A stretch of 64,000 nucleotides of DNA, taken from the NCBI GenBank assembly GCA_002397315.1, contig DHAE01000025.1, forward strand, positions 200,878-264,877, read 5' to 3'. The translations under genes and the position numbers were made by a program. Position 1 is the stretch's first letter, and each line of letters opens with the position of its first letter. Below the pieces are notes generated by a model, which was given only the letters and a program-made list of their open reading frames with translations, was not told the DNA's origin and made no database searches. Shown here piece by piece: positions 51,759 through 61,165 of the stretch. Origin of the DNA: Comamonadaceae bacterium UBA4962 (lineage in GTDB: Bacteria; Pseudomonadota; Gammaproteobacteria; Burkholderiales; Burkholderiaceae_C).

Positions 51759-52946
51759 TCAGTGCGTCCACCCTGCCAGAGTCGCCACAACAATCTCCAT
51801 CCGATCCCGCCCCTGCCGCTTCGACGCATACAGCGCCTCATCCGCCCGCTTGAGCCAATGCGACAGCTCGGCGTCAGCCTGGTCGAACAAGGTCGCCCCG
51901 ATGCTGAGCGACACGGGCTCCGGCGTCGCGAACATCGTGCTCGCCTGCTGGGCGAACGCCTCGCGCAATTCCCGGCCCAGGGCCTGCGTGGCAGGGGCCG
52001 ACGCGTCGCGCAGCAGGATCACGAACTCGTCCCCGCCCAGGCGTGCGGCCAGCGCGCCGCTGGGCAGCGTGCTGCGGATCAGGTCGCTGAGCGTGATGAG
52101 CAGGCGGTCGCCGGCATCGTGGCCGTGCAGGTCGTTGACCTGTTTGAAATTGTCGATGTCCATCAACAGCAGGGCGCACGGGCTGGCCGGGGAGGCCCGC
52201 GCCAGCAGTGCCGGGGCGCGCAGGTAGAGCGCGCGGCGGTTGTCCAGGCCGGTGAGGGGGTCGCGTGCGGCGATCTGGGCCATGCGTTCCTCTCGGCGGT
52301 GGCGCTCGGTGCCGGTCATGGACATGGCGAGCAGCATGATCGCCATCACGCCTTCCACCAGCGATACCTGGATGACCACGCCCCGGAAGCTGGCCAGGTG
52401 GATGGATGCGTCGAGCGCCACCGCCGAAGCGGCCTTGGCCAGATAGAACAGGCCGTGCGCCCACAGGACGAAGCGCAGCTGTGTCGCGCCCACGCTCAAA
52501 ACGCCGCCGCCCTGCGGGCGCAGCAGCAGGCCGGCACGCAAGGTGATGGCGGCGACGAGCAGCGATTGCACGCCCAGCATCGTTTTGGACCACCAGGGCC
52601 CCTCGGGCACCCACAGCATCGCCAGCCACACGGCGGCCAGCAGCCACCACCCGGCGCGCGACAGCCGGGCGCGCCTGAACGCGGCAACGCCGGCCAGGAA
52701 CAGCACGTGGGCGACGATCAGCAAGCCGTTGGAGAACCAGATGCCCACGAACACGAAGCCGCTGGAGCGCAGCAGGGCGAGCGCGCTGCCGACGGCGATG
52801 ACGGCGAACCCCGCGCTCCAGAGCAGCAGCGAACGCTCGCGCACGCTGTTCCATTCCGAGGCCAGGTACAGCGCAGAGGCGGTGGCCAGGGCAGCGGTGA
52901 TGACGAGCAGGGTGAAGGGATCGAGAACCATGGACGGTGAACGCAT
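51759..52946 (-). CDS. Membrane diguanylate cyclase (GGDEF)
   Basis: A 395-residue protein. Six or seven hydrophobic helices fill about residues 8-205, followed by a GGDEF domain at 215-385 with DPLTGLDNRRALYL, LLMDIDNFKQVNDLHGHDAGD and an intact RLGGDEF signature. It should make c-di-GMP. The inhibitory I-site RxxD that normally precedes the signature reads LPSG here, so product feedback through that site is absent. A second ATG at 52931 is possible. There is no EAL domain. Confidence 0.92.
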   Translation of the reverse strand: MRSPSMVLDPFTLLVITAALATASALYLASEWNSVRERSLLLWSAGFAVIAVGSALALLRSSGFVFVGIWFSNGLLIVAHVLFLAGVAAFRRARLSRAGWWLLAAVWLAMLWVPEGPWWSKTMLGVQSLLVAAITLRAGLLLRPQGGGVLSVGATQLRFVLWAHGLFYLAKAASAVALDASIHLASFRGVVIQVSLVEGVMAIMLLAMSMTGTERHRREERMAQIAARDPLTGLDNRRALYLRAPALLARASPASPCALLLMDIDNFKQVNDLHGHDAGDRLLITLSDLIRSTLPSGALAARLGGDEFVILLRDASAPATQALGRELREAFAQQASTMFATPEPVSLSIGATLFDQADAELSHWLKRADEALYASKRQGRDRMEIVVATLAGWTH

Positions 52947-53103
52947 GGAGGCGGTATCCGCACCGGCAGGCAGGGACGTGCTGGGACGGGCCCTGATCGG
53001 CGCGTTCCCCCAGACGTCGGATACCCTCCAGATTTATTATTTCTAGCAGTATCCAATAGACCTCAAACCCCGTGCAGGCGAACGCCTTTGGGGCATCCAT
53101 CCA

Positions 53104-54006
53104 TCAATACGGAAGAATCCCGGGCAGCAACGGCCGGTCCAGCCGCTGCCGCCACCACTTCAGCGCCTCCCCCATGTGCTCCGGCCGCCAGGCCAGCCAG
53201 AAGGTTTCATCCGGCCGGGGCTCTTCGACCTGCAGCTCCACCAGCACGCCGGTTTCCAGCTCCACCCGCACGCAGGCGCGCGGGACGAAGCCGTGTCCGA
53301 GGCCGGCGGCCTGGGCGGCTATTTTTGCCTGCATGTTCGGCACGGTGATGCGGCGCTGGCCCGAGAGCAGGCCGACGGTGCGGTCGGTGAGTTGCCGGGC
53401 GCCGTCGCCCACCACGATGGCGGTGTGTTCCAGCAGGTCGGCGCGGGTGAGGGGGCGCTGCAGTTGCGCCAGCGGGTGGGTGGCGGTGGTGCAGAAGGCG
53501 AAGGCCAGGCTGCCGACGGCCACGGCCTTGTAGCCGCCGCCGGCCGGGCCTTCGCCGGCGGCCACGATGATGTCGGCGCGGCCCTCGCGCAGGGCTTCCC
53601 AGGTGCCGGTCAGGGCCTCGCTGGCGATGCGCAGGCGGGTGCCGCAGTTCAGATCCTCGAAGGCGCAGATGTCGGGGTTGAAGGCCTCGGTGGGGATCAG
53701 CGAGTCGTGCACCAGCCGCACTTCGGATTCGAAGCCGGTGGCGATCTGGCGCATGCGCGATTCGAGCTGCCGGGCCGACGAGAGCAGCCACCGGCCCTCG
53801 CGGATCAGTTCCTGGCCGGCGGGCGTGAGCGCGACGCGCGGGCCGTTGCGGGTGAAGAGCGCGAAGCCCAACTGCTCTTCCAGCTTGGCGACGGCGTACG
53901 AGATGGTGGAGGGCACCTTGTGCAGCCGCTCCGACGCGCCCGCGAACGAGCCGTGGCGGGCGATGGCGTCCACCAGTTCGATGGCTTCCAGGGTGAGTTT
54001 CAGCAT
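53104..54006 (-). CDS. LysR-family regulator divergent from pirin (YhaJ-like)
   Basis: A 300-residue LysR-type regulator. The HTH lies in about 4-62 (TLEAIELVDAIARHGSFAGA, then STISYAVAKLEEQLG), with a substrate-binding domain from residue 90. Its divergent pairing with a YhaK/pirin-type gene mirrors the E. coli yhaJ-yhaK arrangement, where the LysR protein activates the pirin gene. A perfect palindrome stands between the two start codons. Confidence 0.9.
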   Translation of the reverse strand: MLKLTLEAIELVDAIARHGSFAGASERLHKVPSTISYAVAKLEEQLGFALFTRNGPRVALTPAGQELIREGRWLLSSARQLESRMRQIATGFESEVRLVHDSLIPTEAFNPDICAFEDLNCGTRLRIASEALTGTWEALREGRADIIVAAGEGPAGGGYKAVAVGSLAFAFCTTATHPLAQLQRPLTRADLLEHTAIVVGDGARQLTDRTVGLLSGQRRITVPNMQAKIAAQAAGLGHGFVPRACVRVELETGVLVELQVEEPRPDETFWLAWRPEHMGEALKWWRQRLDRPLLPGILPY

Positions 54007-54026
54007 GGCCGGACCGGGGTTGTGTG

Positions 54027-54049
54027 CATCATCGAAATTATCGATGATG
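54027..54049. promoter_or_regulatory. LysR operator palindrome between regulator and pirin gene
   Basis: CATCATCGA-AATTA-TCGATGATG is a perfect inverted repeat with nine-base arms and contains the T-N11-A core expected of LysR-type sites. It lies 20 bases from the regulator start and 140 from the pirin start. Confidence 0.8.
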
Positions 54050-54188
54050 GCCCGCCAAACGTTTCAACCTGCGGGGGCGGCGGGCGCCGGATACTTCTTC
54101 CATCGCAGCACGCAACGTCCGGGAACAGCGACTCAGAGGCTCCCGGAATGCAGTGTGAATTCCATCGAACCCGCACAGGAGAAAAGAC

Positions 54189-54911
54189 ATGCTCGACATC
54201 CGCAAGGCCCAGCACCGCGGCACCGCCAACCACGGCTGGCTGCAGTCCCGCCACACGTTCTCGTTCGGCCACTACCGCGACGCGAACCAGCAGGGTTTCT
54301 CCGATCTGCTGGTGATCAACGACGACCGCGTGACGCCGTCCAACGGCTTCGGCACGCACGGCCACCGCGACATGGAGATCTTCTCGTACGTGCTGGAAGG
54401 CGCGCTGGAACACAAGGATTCGATGGGCACGGGCTCGGTGATCCGCCCCGGCGACGTGCAGATGATGAGCGCCGGCAGCGGCGTGCAGCACAGCGAGTTC
54501 AACCACTCGGCCGAGGAGCCGGTGCACTTCCTGCAGATCTGGATCGTGCCGAATGAGCGCGGTGCGCAGCCGCGCTACCAGCAGGTGCATTTCACCGAGG
54601 CGGACAAGCGCGGCCGGCTGCGCCAGATCATCTCGCCGGAAGGGGCAGACGGCTCGCTGGCGGTGCGCCAGGATGCGCGGGTGTATGCCGGGCTGTTCGA
54701 TGCCGATGAATCCGCCGAGCTGGCGGTGGGCCCGAACCGCCATGTGTACGTGCACGTGGCGCGCGGCAGCGTGGAGGTGAACGGCGAGCGGCTGGACGCG
54801 GGCGACGGCGCCCGCATCCGCAACGCCGGGCCGCTGCGTTTCGCACGGGGCGAGGGCGCCGAGGTGCTGGTGTTTGACCTGCGGCCGAACGAGCTGCCGA
54901 CGATGCCTTGA
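54189..54911 (+). CDS. Pirin family protein (YhaK/YhhW-like)
   Basis: A 240-residue bicupin. The metal-binding residues of pirin/YhhW are present at H57, H59, H101 and E103 (GFGTHGHRDME and SGVQHSEFN). E. coli YhhW has quercetin dioxygenase activity and YhaK is a redox-responsive marker, so a quinone or phenolic stress role is plausible. The ATG at 54189 follows AGGAG. Its stop codon ends on the first base of the second structured-repeat copy. Confidence 0.92.
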   Translation: MLDIRKAQHRGTANHGWLQSRHTFSFGHYRDANQQGFSDLLVINDDRVTPSNGFGTHGHRDMEIFSYVLEGALEHKDSMGTGSVIRPGDVQMMSAGSGVQHSEFNHSAEEPVHFLQIWIVPNERGAQPRYQQVHFTEADKRGRLRQIISPEGADGSLAVRQDARVYAGLFDADESAELAVGPNRHVYVHVARGSVEVNGERLDAGDGARIRNAGPLRFARGEGAEVLVFDLRPNELPTMP

Positions 54912-55024
54912 AAGCGGCGAACAAAACCCTTCTGGCGTCGTTGCCGCATCTTGTCGTACTACTCGTACTGCCTGCGATGCAGCGCCTCGCCAGAACCGCT
55001 TCGCTGGATTTTGTTCGCCGCTCT
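54911..55024 (-). repeat. 114-base structured repeat element, copy B (inverted)
   Basis: On the minus strand this copy has outer arms containing GCGGCGAACAAAA and TTTTGTTCGCCGC, perfectly paired. The middle arms are TTCTGGCG and CGCCAGAA, and the tip is GTAC-N5-GTAC. It aligns base for base with copy A at 1797-1910. Positions 9, 10, 14 and 15 of the outer stem differ on both sides so that pairing is kept. It sits between the convergent pirin and dctM genes. Confidence 0.82.
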
Positions 55025-55049
55025 AAAAATGCCCGGTGGCCTGCGCGCC

Positions 55050-56330
55050 TCAGCCGTACAGCAGGCGCGCGGGCCAGATCACCAGGGCGGGGAAGGCCAC
55101 CATGAGGAACATCATTCCGAACTCGGCCAGCATGAAGGGCCAGACGCCGCGGATCACGTCGTCCATGCGGATGCGCGCGACGCCGGCCACGACGTTGAGC
55201 ACCGTGCCCACCGGCGGCGTGACGAGGCCGATCGAGTTGTTGATGATGAACAGCACGCCGAAGTAGATCGGGTCGATGCCCGCGGCCTTGACCACGGGCA
55301 TCAGCACGGGCGTGAGGATCAGGATGGTGGGCGTCATGTCCATGGCGGTGCCGACGACGATCACCAGCAGCATGATCATCGCCATCAGCAGGATGGGGCT
55401 GCCGATGAAGGGCTCCAGCAGCGTGACCACCTTGCCCGGCAGGTCGGCCACGGTGATCAGCCAGGCCGAGACCAGCGCCGCGGCCACCAGGAACATCACC
55501 ACGCCGGTGGTGCGCGCGGCGGTGACGAACACGCCGTAGATCTCGGAGGGCTTGAGTTCGCGGTAGATGACCACGGCCACGAAGAGCGAATACACCGCTG
55601 CGACCACGGCCGCCTCGGTGGGCGTGAAGACGCCGAAGCGCAGGCCCACCAGGATGATCAGCGGCAGCATCAGCGCCCAGCCGGCCTCGCGGAGCGCGGC
55701 CCACACCTCGCCCCGGGAGCGGCGCGGCGGCGGCACGATGCGTTCCTTGCGCACCTGCCACCACCAGGTGGCCCAGAGCGCCCCGGCGATCAGGATGCCG
55801 GGGAAGATGCCGGCCAGGAACAGCTTGCTGATCGACAGGTTGGCCGCCACGCCGAAGATCACGAAGCCGATGGAGGGCGGGATGATGGGGCCGATCACGC
55901 CGGCCGCGGCGATCAGGCCGCCGGAGCGCGCCTTGTCGTGGCCGGCCGCCACCATCATCGGGATCAGCAAAGCGGAGAGCGCGGCCGCGTCGGCCACCGC
56001 CGAGCCCGAGAGCGCCGAGAGCACGCAGGCCGCGACGATGGCGACGTAGCCCAGCCCGCCGCGCACGTGGCCGACGAGGGTGAGGGCCAGATCGACGATG
56101 CGCCTGGACAGCCCGCCGGTGTTCATGATCTCGCCGGCCAGCATGAAGAAGGGCACGGCCAGCAGCGGGAAGCTGTCGGCGCCGTTGATCAGGTTCTGCG
56201 CGAGGATCTGCGCATCGAACATGTCGAGGTGCCACATGAGCGCCACGCCGCACAGCAGCAGCGAGAACGCGATCGGGATGCCGATCGCCATGGCGCCCAG
56301 CAGCGAGAGGAGGAAGACGGCGATGGTCAT
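55050..56330 (-). CDS. dctM: TRAP transporter large permease DctM
   Basis: A 426-residue membrane protein with about 12 helices, the DctM/TctA-like channel subunit of a TRAP transporter. Typical segments are PLLAVPFFMLAGEIMNTGGL, GLIAAAGVIGPIIPPSIGFV and INNSIGLVTPPVGTVLNVVAG. The ATG at 56330 gives the family N terminus MTIAVFLLSLLGAMAIGIPI. It follows dctQ after 13 bases and is the last gene of the sugar-acid operon. Confidence 0.94.
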   Translation of the reverse strand: MTIAVFLLSLLGAMAIGIPIAFSLLLCGVALMWHLDMFDAQILAQNLINGADSFPLLAVPFFMLAGEIMNTGGLSRRIVDLALTLVGHVRGGLGYVAIVAACVLSALSGSAVADAAALSALLIPMMVAAGHDKARSGGLIAAAGVIGPIIPPSIGFVIFGVAANLSISKLFLAGIFPGILIAGALWATWWWQVRKERIVPPPRRSRGEVWAALREAGWALMLPLIILVGLRFGVFTPTEAAVVAAVYSLFVAVVIYRELKPSEIYGVFVTAARTTGVVMFLVAAALVSAWLITVADLPGKVVTLLEPFIGSPILLMAMIMLLVIVVGTAMDMTPTILILTPVLMPVVKAAGIDPIYFGVLFIINNSIGLVTPPVGTVLNVVAGVARIRMDDVIRGVWPFMLAEFGMMFLMVAFPALVIWPARLLYG

Positions 56331-56343
56331 GGTGCGGGGCTCC

Positions 56344-56964
56344 TCATCCGCGGGGCTTGCGCTGCGTGTCCGCGGCATCGGGCCCGCGCGCGGCACCGGC
56401 CCGGGCGGTCAGCCGGTCCTCTTCCGCCAGGCGCGCCTGCAGCGCGTCGAATTCCGCCGTCTCTTCTGATTCCTTGACCATCACCAGCGCGTCGCCGCGC
56501 AGCTGGCCGCTCAGCACGCGCCAGAGGTCGTAGAGCAGGAACACCGCGGCCGATGCGGCGAACACCACGCCGACCAGGTAGAAGTAGCCCATCGACCAGC
56601 CGGTGGTGGGCGCGGTCACGTCCATGTTCAGCCGGGTCTGCGCCCAGCTGCCCGAGAAGATCAGCCAGCAGACCCAGAGCATCAGCCCCTGGCCGACGAC
56701 CACGCAGGCCTTCTTGCCCGCGTCGGGCAGGCGGCTCACGAGCATGTCCACGCCCAGGTGGCCGTGGTGCCGCATGGCCACGATGGCGCCCAGGAAGGTG
56801 AGCCAGACGAAGAGCCAGCGCGACACTTCCTCCGACACGGTGATGCCGGTGTTGAAGGCGTAGCGCAGCACGACGTTGCCGAACACCATCACCACCATCA
56901 CCGCCAGCGCGCCGGCCATGAGGAAATCCAGCAGCCGGCAATAGCGGTCCATCCATCGTTCCAT
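56344..56964 (-). CDS. dctQ: TRAP transporter small permease DctQ
   Basis: A 206-residue protein with four helices (about 14-37, 48-66, 88-110 and 128-147). The DctQ pattern is MVVMVFGNVVLRYAFNTGIT, EEVSRWLFVWLTFLGA and HLGVDMLVSRLP. The C-terminal 60 residues form a charged cytosolic tail longer than usual. It precedes dctM by 13 bases. Confidence 0.92.
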   Translation of the reverse strand: MERWMDRYCRLLDFLMAGALAVMVVMVFGNVVLRYAFNTGITVSEEVSRWLFVWLTFLGAIVAMRHHGHLGVDMLVSRLPDAGKKACVVVGQGLMLWVCWLIFSGSWAQTRLNMDVTAPTTGWSMGYFYLVGVVFAASAAVFLLYDLWRVLSGQLRGDALVMVKESEETAEFDALQARLAEEDRLTARAGAARGPDAADTQRKPRG

Positions 56965-56998
56965 GGTTGTGTCTCCCGATCGGCGTGTGGCGGTCGCG

Positions 56999-58183
56999 TC
57001 AGAGGCTGCGGCCGTCCAGCAGGCCGCGCGCGGCCAGGTGGTTGATGAAGGCGCGCAGGCCGAACCGCCAGGGCGGCGCGGTCTCGCTGTGGGTGACGCG
57101 GTTGCGCAGCACGCCCAGGCGGGCGCTGCGGATGGTGACCTCGTCGCCCAGGTGGTGGGTGAAGCCGGCGCCGGGTTCGCCCCGGTCTTCGATGGGCGCG
57201 AAGAGCGTGCCGAGGAACAGCATGAAGCCGTCCGGGTACTGGTGCGCGGCCAGGGTCTGCGCGACGATGTCCGCCGGGTCGCGGCTGATGCTGGCCATGG
57301 TGTTGATGCCGCGCATGGTGAAGCCGTCGGTGCCGCGCACTTCCAGGTGCACCGTCTCGCGGCGCACGTCGTCCAGGCCGAAGCCGGCGTCGAACAGCCG
57401 GATGAAGGGGCCGATCGCGCAGGAGGCGTTGTTGTCCTTGGCCTTGCCGAGCAGCAGGGCGCTGCGGCCCTCGATGTCGCGCAGGTTGACGTCGTTGCCG
57501 AGCGTGGCGCCGACTATTTGTCCGCGGCCGTTCACGGCCAGCACCACCTCGGGCTCGGGGTTGTTCCAGGCCGAATCGGCGCGGATGCCGATCTCCTGGC
57601 CGGTGCCGACGGAGGCCAGCACGGGGGCCTTGGTGAACACTTCGGCGTCGGGGCCGATGCCGACTTCCAGGTACTGCGACCACAGGCCCTGCTGCTGCAG
57701 CAGGGCCTTGAGCGCCATCGCCTTGTCGGAGCCGGGGCGGATGTCGGCGAGGTTCTCGCCGATCAGCGCCTGCACCTTGCCGCGCAGGTCCTGGGCGCGC
57801 GATGCGTCGCCGTGCGCCTGTTCCTCGATCACGCGCTCGACCATGCTGGCGGCGAACGTGACGCCCGCGGCCTTCACCACCTGCAGGTCGCAGGGCGCGA
57901 GCAGGAAGGGCCGCGCGGTGTCCCGGTCGCCGAGCCGGCTGTTGCCCAGCAGGTCTTGCACTGAACACAGGCGCTCGCCGATGACCTGGCGCGCCGCCTC
58001 GGCGGGCCGTTCCGCGTCGAGCAGGGTGCTCATGGTGGGGAAGGTGCGGCTGATGTCGAACACGCCCTCGGGGCGCAATGCCACCACCGCCGGGCCGCCC
58101 CGCGGGCCGTCCGTCCAGGCCCGGGCCACCAGCGTGCCGGCCAGGCCGTCGTCGGGCAGCAGGCCCATGCTTTCGTTGTTCAT
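56999..58183 (-). CDS. FAH-family 2-keto-3-deoxy sugar-acid dehydratase/hydrolase
   Basis: A 394-residue member of the long FAH branch that includes 2-keto-3-deoxy-pentonate dehydratases (XylX/AraD type). The metal-binding region is NNPEPEVVLAVNGRGQIVGA with GNDVNLRDIEGRSALLLGKA, and the C-terminal half has TRGINTMASISRDP-like MRGINTMASISRDPADIV. With the IlvD/Edd dehydratase upstream it would convert an aldonate via its 2-keto-3-deoxy acid, as in the Weimberg pathway. The pentose is not decided by the sequence. Confidence 0.8.
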   Translation of the reverse strand: MNNESMGLLPDDGLAGTLVARAWTDGPRGGPAVVALRPEGVFDISRTFPTMSTLLDAERPAEAARQVIGERLCSVQDLLGNSRLGDRDTARPFLLAPCDLQVVKAAGVTFAASMVERVIEEQAHGDASRAQDLRGKVQALIGENLADIRPGSDKAMALKALLQQQGLWSQYLEVGIGPDAEVFTKAPVLASVGTGQEIGIRADSAWNNPEPEVVLAVNGRGQIVGATLGNDVNLRDIEGRSALLLGKAKDNNASCAIGPFIRLFDAGFGLDDVRRETVHLEVRGTDGFTMRGINTMASISRDPADIVAQTLAAHQYPDGFMLFLGTLFAPIEDRGEPGAGFTHHLGDEVTIRSARLGVLRNRVTHSETAPPWRFGLRAFINHLAARGLLDGRSL

Positions 58184-58233
58184 GCTTCTCGTCCTCGAAA
58201 TGGGGATGCGTCGGGGCGCAGCGGCCCCGGTGC

Positions 58234-60015
58234 TCAGTGGTTGTGGCGGGGCGTCTGCTCGGCGATGCGGCGGAACTGCAGCGCGAAATCCAGCGTGGCG
58301 CCGTCGGCGAGCTGGCCGGTTTTCTCGCGGTAGAGCGCCTCCCAGGGCGAGCGGCTGGCGGGCACGGGCGGCGGCGGCAGTTCGCGGCGGCGGCGGGCGA
58401 TCTCGTCCTCGGGCACCAGGGCATTGCAGAGGCCGCGCTGCAGGTCGATGAGGACCAGGTCGCCGGTCTGCAGCCAGGCGAGGCCCCCGCCCGCCGCACT
58501 CTCGGGCGAGGCGTTGAGGATCGAGGGGCTGTCGGCGGTGCCGGATTGCCGGCCGTCGCCCAGCGTGGGCAGCGCCCGGATGCCGCGCTGGATCAATGCA
58601 TCGGGCGGCTGCATGTTGACCACCTCGGCCGAACCGGGCCAGCCCAGCGGGCCGGCGCCGCGCATCACCAGGATGCAGTCCTCGTCGATGCCGAGCGCCG
58701 GGTCGTTGATGCGCGCGTGGTAGTCCTCGGCACCGTCGAAGACGATCGCCCGCGCCGTGAACACGCCCTCGTTGCCGGGCTGGCAGAGGTAGCGCGCGCG
58801 GAAGGATTCGGAGATCACCGAGGTCTTCATGATCCCGAAATCGAACAGGTTGCCCGAGAGCACCAGGAAGCCGGCCTTGTCCATCAGCGGATCGGCGAAG
58901 GGGCGGATCACCTCGCGGTCCTTCGATGCGCGGCCCTGCAGGTTCTCGGCGATGCTGCGGCCGGTGACGCTCGCGCAATCGCCGTGCAGCCGGCCGGCCT
59001 GCAGCAGCTCCCACATCACCGCGGGCACGCCGCCGGCGCGGAAGAAGCGCTCGCCCAGGTACTTGCCGGCGGGCTGCATGTTGACCAGCAGCGGCAGGTC
59101 GTAGGCGTGCTCCGTCCAGTCGCGCGGATGCAGCTCGACGCCGGCATGGCGCGCCATCGCCTGGATGTGCACCTGCGCGTTGCTGGAGCCGCCCGCGCAG
59201 CTGACCACCGCCAGCGCGTTGAGGAAGCTCTCGCGGGTGAGCACGCGCGAGGGGCGCAGGTCTTCGTGCGCCATCTCGACGATGCGCCGGCCGGTGGCAT
59301 AGGCCATCTGGCCGCGCTCGCGGTAGGGCGCGGGGATGGCGGCGCAGCCGGGCAGCGAGAGGCCCAGCGCCTCGGCCACCGCGTTCATGGTGGAGGCCGT
59401 GCCCATGGTGTTGCAGTGGCCGGCGGAAGGCGCGCTGTCGCAGGCGCGCTGCAGGAATTCTTCTTCGTCGATCTCGCCGGCCGCCAGCATGCGGCGGCTG
59501 CGCCAGATCACGGTGCCCGAGCCGACCAGTTCGTTATCGTGCCAGCCGTCGAGCATCGGCCCGCCCGAGAGCACGATGGCGGGGATGTCGACGGTGGACG
59601 CGGCCATGATGCCGGCCGGCGTGGTCTTGTCGCAGCCGGTGGTCAGCACCACCGCGTCGATCGGGTAGCCGTAGAGGATCTCGACCAGGCCCAGGTAGGC
59701 GAGGTTGCGGTCCAGCGCGGCCGACGGCCGGCGGCAGTTCTCGAAGATCGGGTGGACGGGGAATTCGAGGGGGATGCCGCCCGCGTCGCGGATGCCGTCG
59801 CGCACCCGGCGGGCGAGTTCGAGGTGGATGCGGTTGCAGGGCGAAAGATCGCTGCCGGTCTGGGCGATGCCGATGATCGGCCGGCCCGAGCGCAGCTCCT
59901 CGGGCGTGAGCCCGTAGTTCATGAAGCGCTCGAGGTAGAGCGCGGTCATGTCGGAGCGCGCCGGGTCGGCGAACCAGTCGCGCGAGCGGAAGCGGCGGCC
60001 TTCGGGTGGGGTCAT
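58234..60015 (-). CDS. IlvD/Edd family sugar-acid dehydratase
   Basis: A 593-residue iron-sulfur dehydratase. The cluster and active-site motifs are SPCNRIHLELA, TTGCDKTTPAGIMAA and SAGHCNTMGTASTMNAVAE, followed by SCAGGSSNAQVH and CILVMRGAGPLGWPGSAEVV. The last differs from the IlvD form, favouring a pentonate or hexonate dehydratase over dihydroxy-acid dehydratase. It sits between dctP (11 bases) and the FAH gene (50 bases), so it acts on the acid imported by the TRAP system. Confidence 0.9.
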   Translation of the reverse strand: MTPPEGRRFRSRDWFADPARSDMTALYLERFMNYGLTPEELRSGRPIIGIAQTGSDLSPCNRIHLELARRVRDGIRDAGGIPLEFPVHPIFENCRRPSAALDRNLAYLGLVEILYGYPIDAVVLTTGCDKTTPAGIMAASTVDIPAIVLSGGPMLDGWHDNELVGSGTVIWRSRRMLAAGEIDEEEFLQRACDSAPSAGHCNTMGTASTMNAVAEALGLSLPGCAAIPAPYRERGQMAYATGRRIVEMAHEDLRPSRVLTRESFLNALAVVSCAGGSSNAQVHIQAMARHAGVELHPRDWTEHAYDLPLLVNMQPAGKYLGERFFRAGGVPAVMWELLQAGRLHGDCASVTGRSIAENLQGRASKDREVIRPFADPLMDKAGFLVLSGNLFDFGIMKTSVISESFRARYLCQPGNEGVFTARAIVFDGAEDYHARINDPALGIDEDCILVMRGAGPLGWPGSAEVVNMQPPDALIQRGIRALPTLGDGRQSGTADSPSILNASPESAAGGGLAWLQTGDLVLIDLQRGLCNALVPEDEIARRRRELPPPPVPASRSPWEALYREKTGQLADGATLDFALQFRRIAEQTPRHNH

Positions 60016-60026
60016 GTCGTTCTCGG

Positions 60027-61043
60027 TTACTTGCGGCGGGCCTTGTCCAGCTCGGCCATCATTTCGCGGGTGGTGTCCTCGCCGAATTCCTTGCTGTACT
60101 TGGCGACCACCGGCTGCAGCTTGTCGCGCAGCTTGGCCTGCTCGGCCGGCGGCAGTTCGGTCACCTGCATGCCGAGCTTCTTCAGCTCGCCCAGCGCCTT
60201 GGCCTCCAGCGCGCGGATCGCCTTGCGCTCGAACGCGGTGGCCTCCTTCGCGGCCTCCTGCACGATCTTCTGCTCTTCGGCCGACAGGCCGTCCCAGGCC
60301 TTCTTGGACATGAGGAACACCCAGGTGCTGTAGATGTGGCGCGACAGCACGAGGTGCTTCTGCACTTCGTAGAACTTGCTGGTGAGGATGGTCGCGGTCG
60401 GGTTCTCCTGGCCGTCCACCGCTTTCTGCTCCATCGCCGAATAGAGTTCGGTGAAGGGCATGGGCGTGGCGTTGGCGCCGAGCGCGTTGAAGCTGTCGAT
60501 GAACAACTGGTTCTGGATCACCCGCAGCTTCAGCCCGGCGAAGTCTTCGGCCTTCTGGATCGGGCGGCGCGAGTTGGTGGTCTGGCGGAAGCCGTTCTCC
60601 CAGTAGCCCAGGCCGACGAGGCCTTTCTCGGGCAGCTTGGCCAGCAGCTTCTGGCCGAAGGCGCTGTCCAGCACCGCGTCGGCTTCCTCGCTGGTGTTGA
60701 ACGTGAGCGGCAGGTTCAGCACGCCGAAGTCCTTCACCACCGACACCAGGGTGGAGCTGTCGGGCACCGTCATCTCCAGGGTTCCGCCGCGCAGCGCGGA
60801 GATCATGGTCACGTCGTTGCCCAGCGTGCCGTTGGCGAACAGCTTGGCGCGCATCTTGCCGCCGCTCTTGGCCGCCAGCACCTCGCCGAAGTGCCGCGAG
60901 GCCTGGGCCTGCGGATGGTCGTCGGTGATGCCGGTGCCGATCTTGAAGGTGTGCTCGCGCACCTGCGCCAGGGCCGGGCCGGCCAGCGCGGCGGCCAGGG
61001 CCGTGGCCAGCGCGAACGTCTTGAATGCGGTGTGGAATGGCAT
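60027..61043 (-). CDS. dctP: TRAP transporter substrate-binding protein DctP
   Basis: A 338-residue periplasmic binding protein. The signal peptide is residues 1-26, ending GPALAQ. The DctP core follows with HTFKIGTGITDDHPQAQASR, LFANGTLGNDVTMISALRGG, the carboxylate-binding Arg in AGLKLRVIQNQLF and MPFTELYSAMEQKAVDGQEN. It is the first gene of the operon, and the order dctP-dehydratase-FAH-dctQ-dctM splits the transporter genes around the enzymes. A sugar acid is the probable ligand. Confidence 0.94.
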   Translation of the reverse strand: MPFHTAFKTFALATALAAALAGPALAQVREHTFKIGTGITDDHPQAQASRHFGEVLAAKSGGKMRAKLFANGTLGNDVTMISALRGGTLEMTVPDSSTLVSVVKDFGVLNLPLTFNTSEEADAVLDSAFGQKLLAKLPEKGLVGLGYWENGFRQTTNSRRPIQKAEDFAGLKLRVIQNQLFIDSFNALGANATPMPFTELYSAMEQKAVDGQENPTATILTSKFYEVQKHLVLSRHIYSTWVFLMSKKAWDGLSAEEQKIVQEAAKEATAFERKAIRALEAKALGELKKLGMQVTELPPAEQAKLRDKLQPVVAKYSKEFGEDTTREMMAELDKARRK

Positions 61044-61165
61044 GGTGTCTTGTCTCCTGCGGATGTTCTGGGGTGTCGCGGGGGTGCAGACTAGGGGGCG
61101 GCGCCCGTGGCGTCCAATCAGTGTTTTTCCACGGGACATTCCTTCCAGTTATCGGCCATCCCAAA

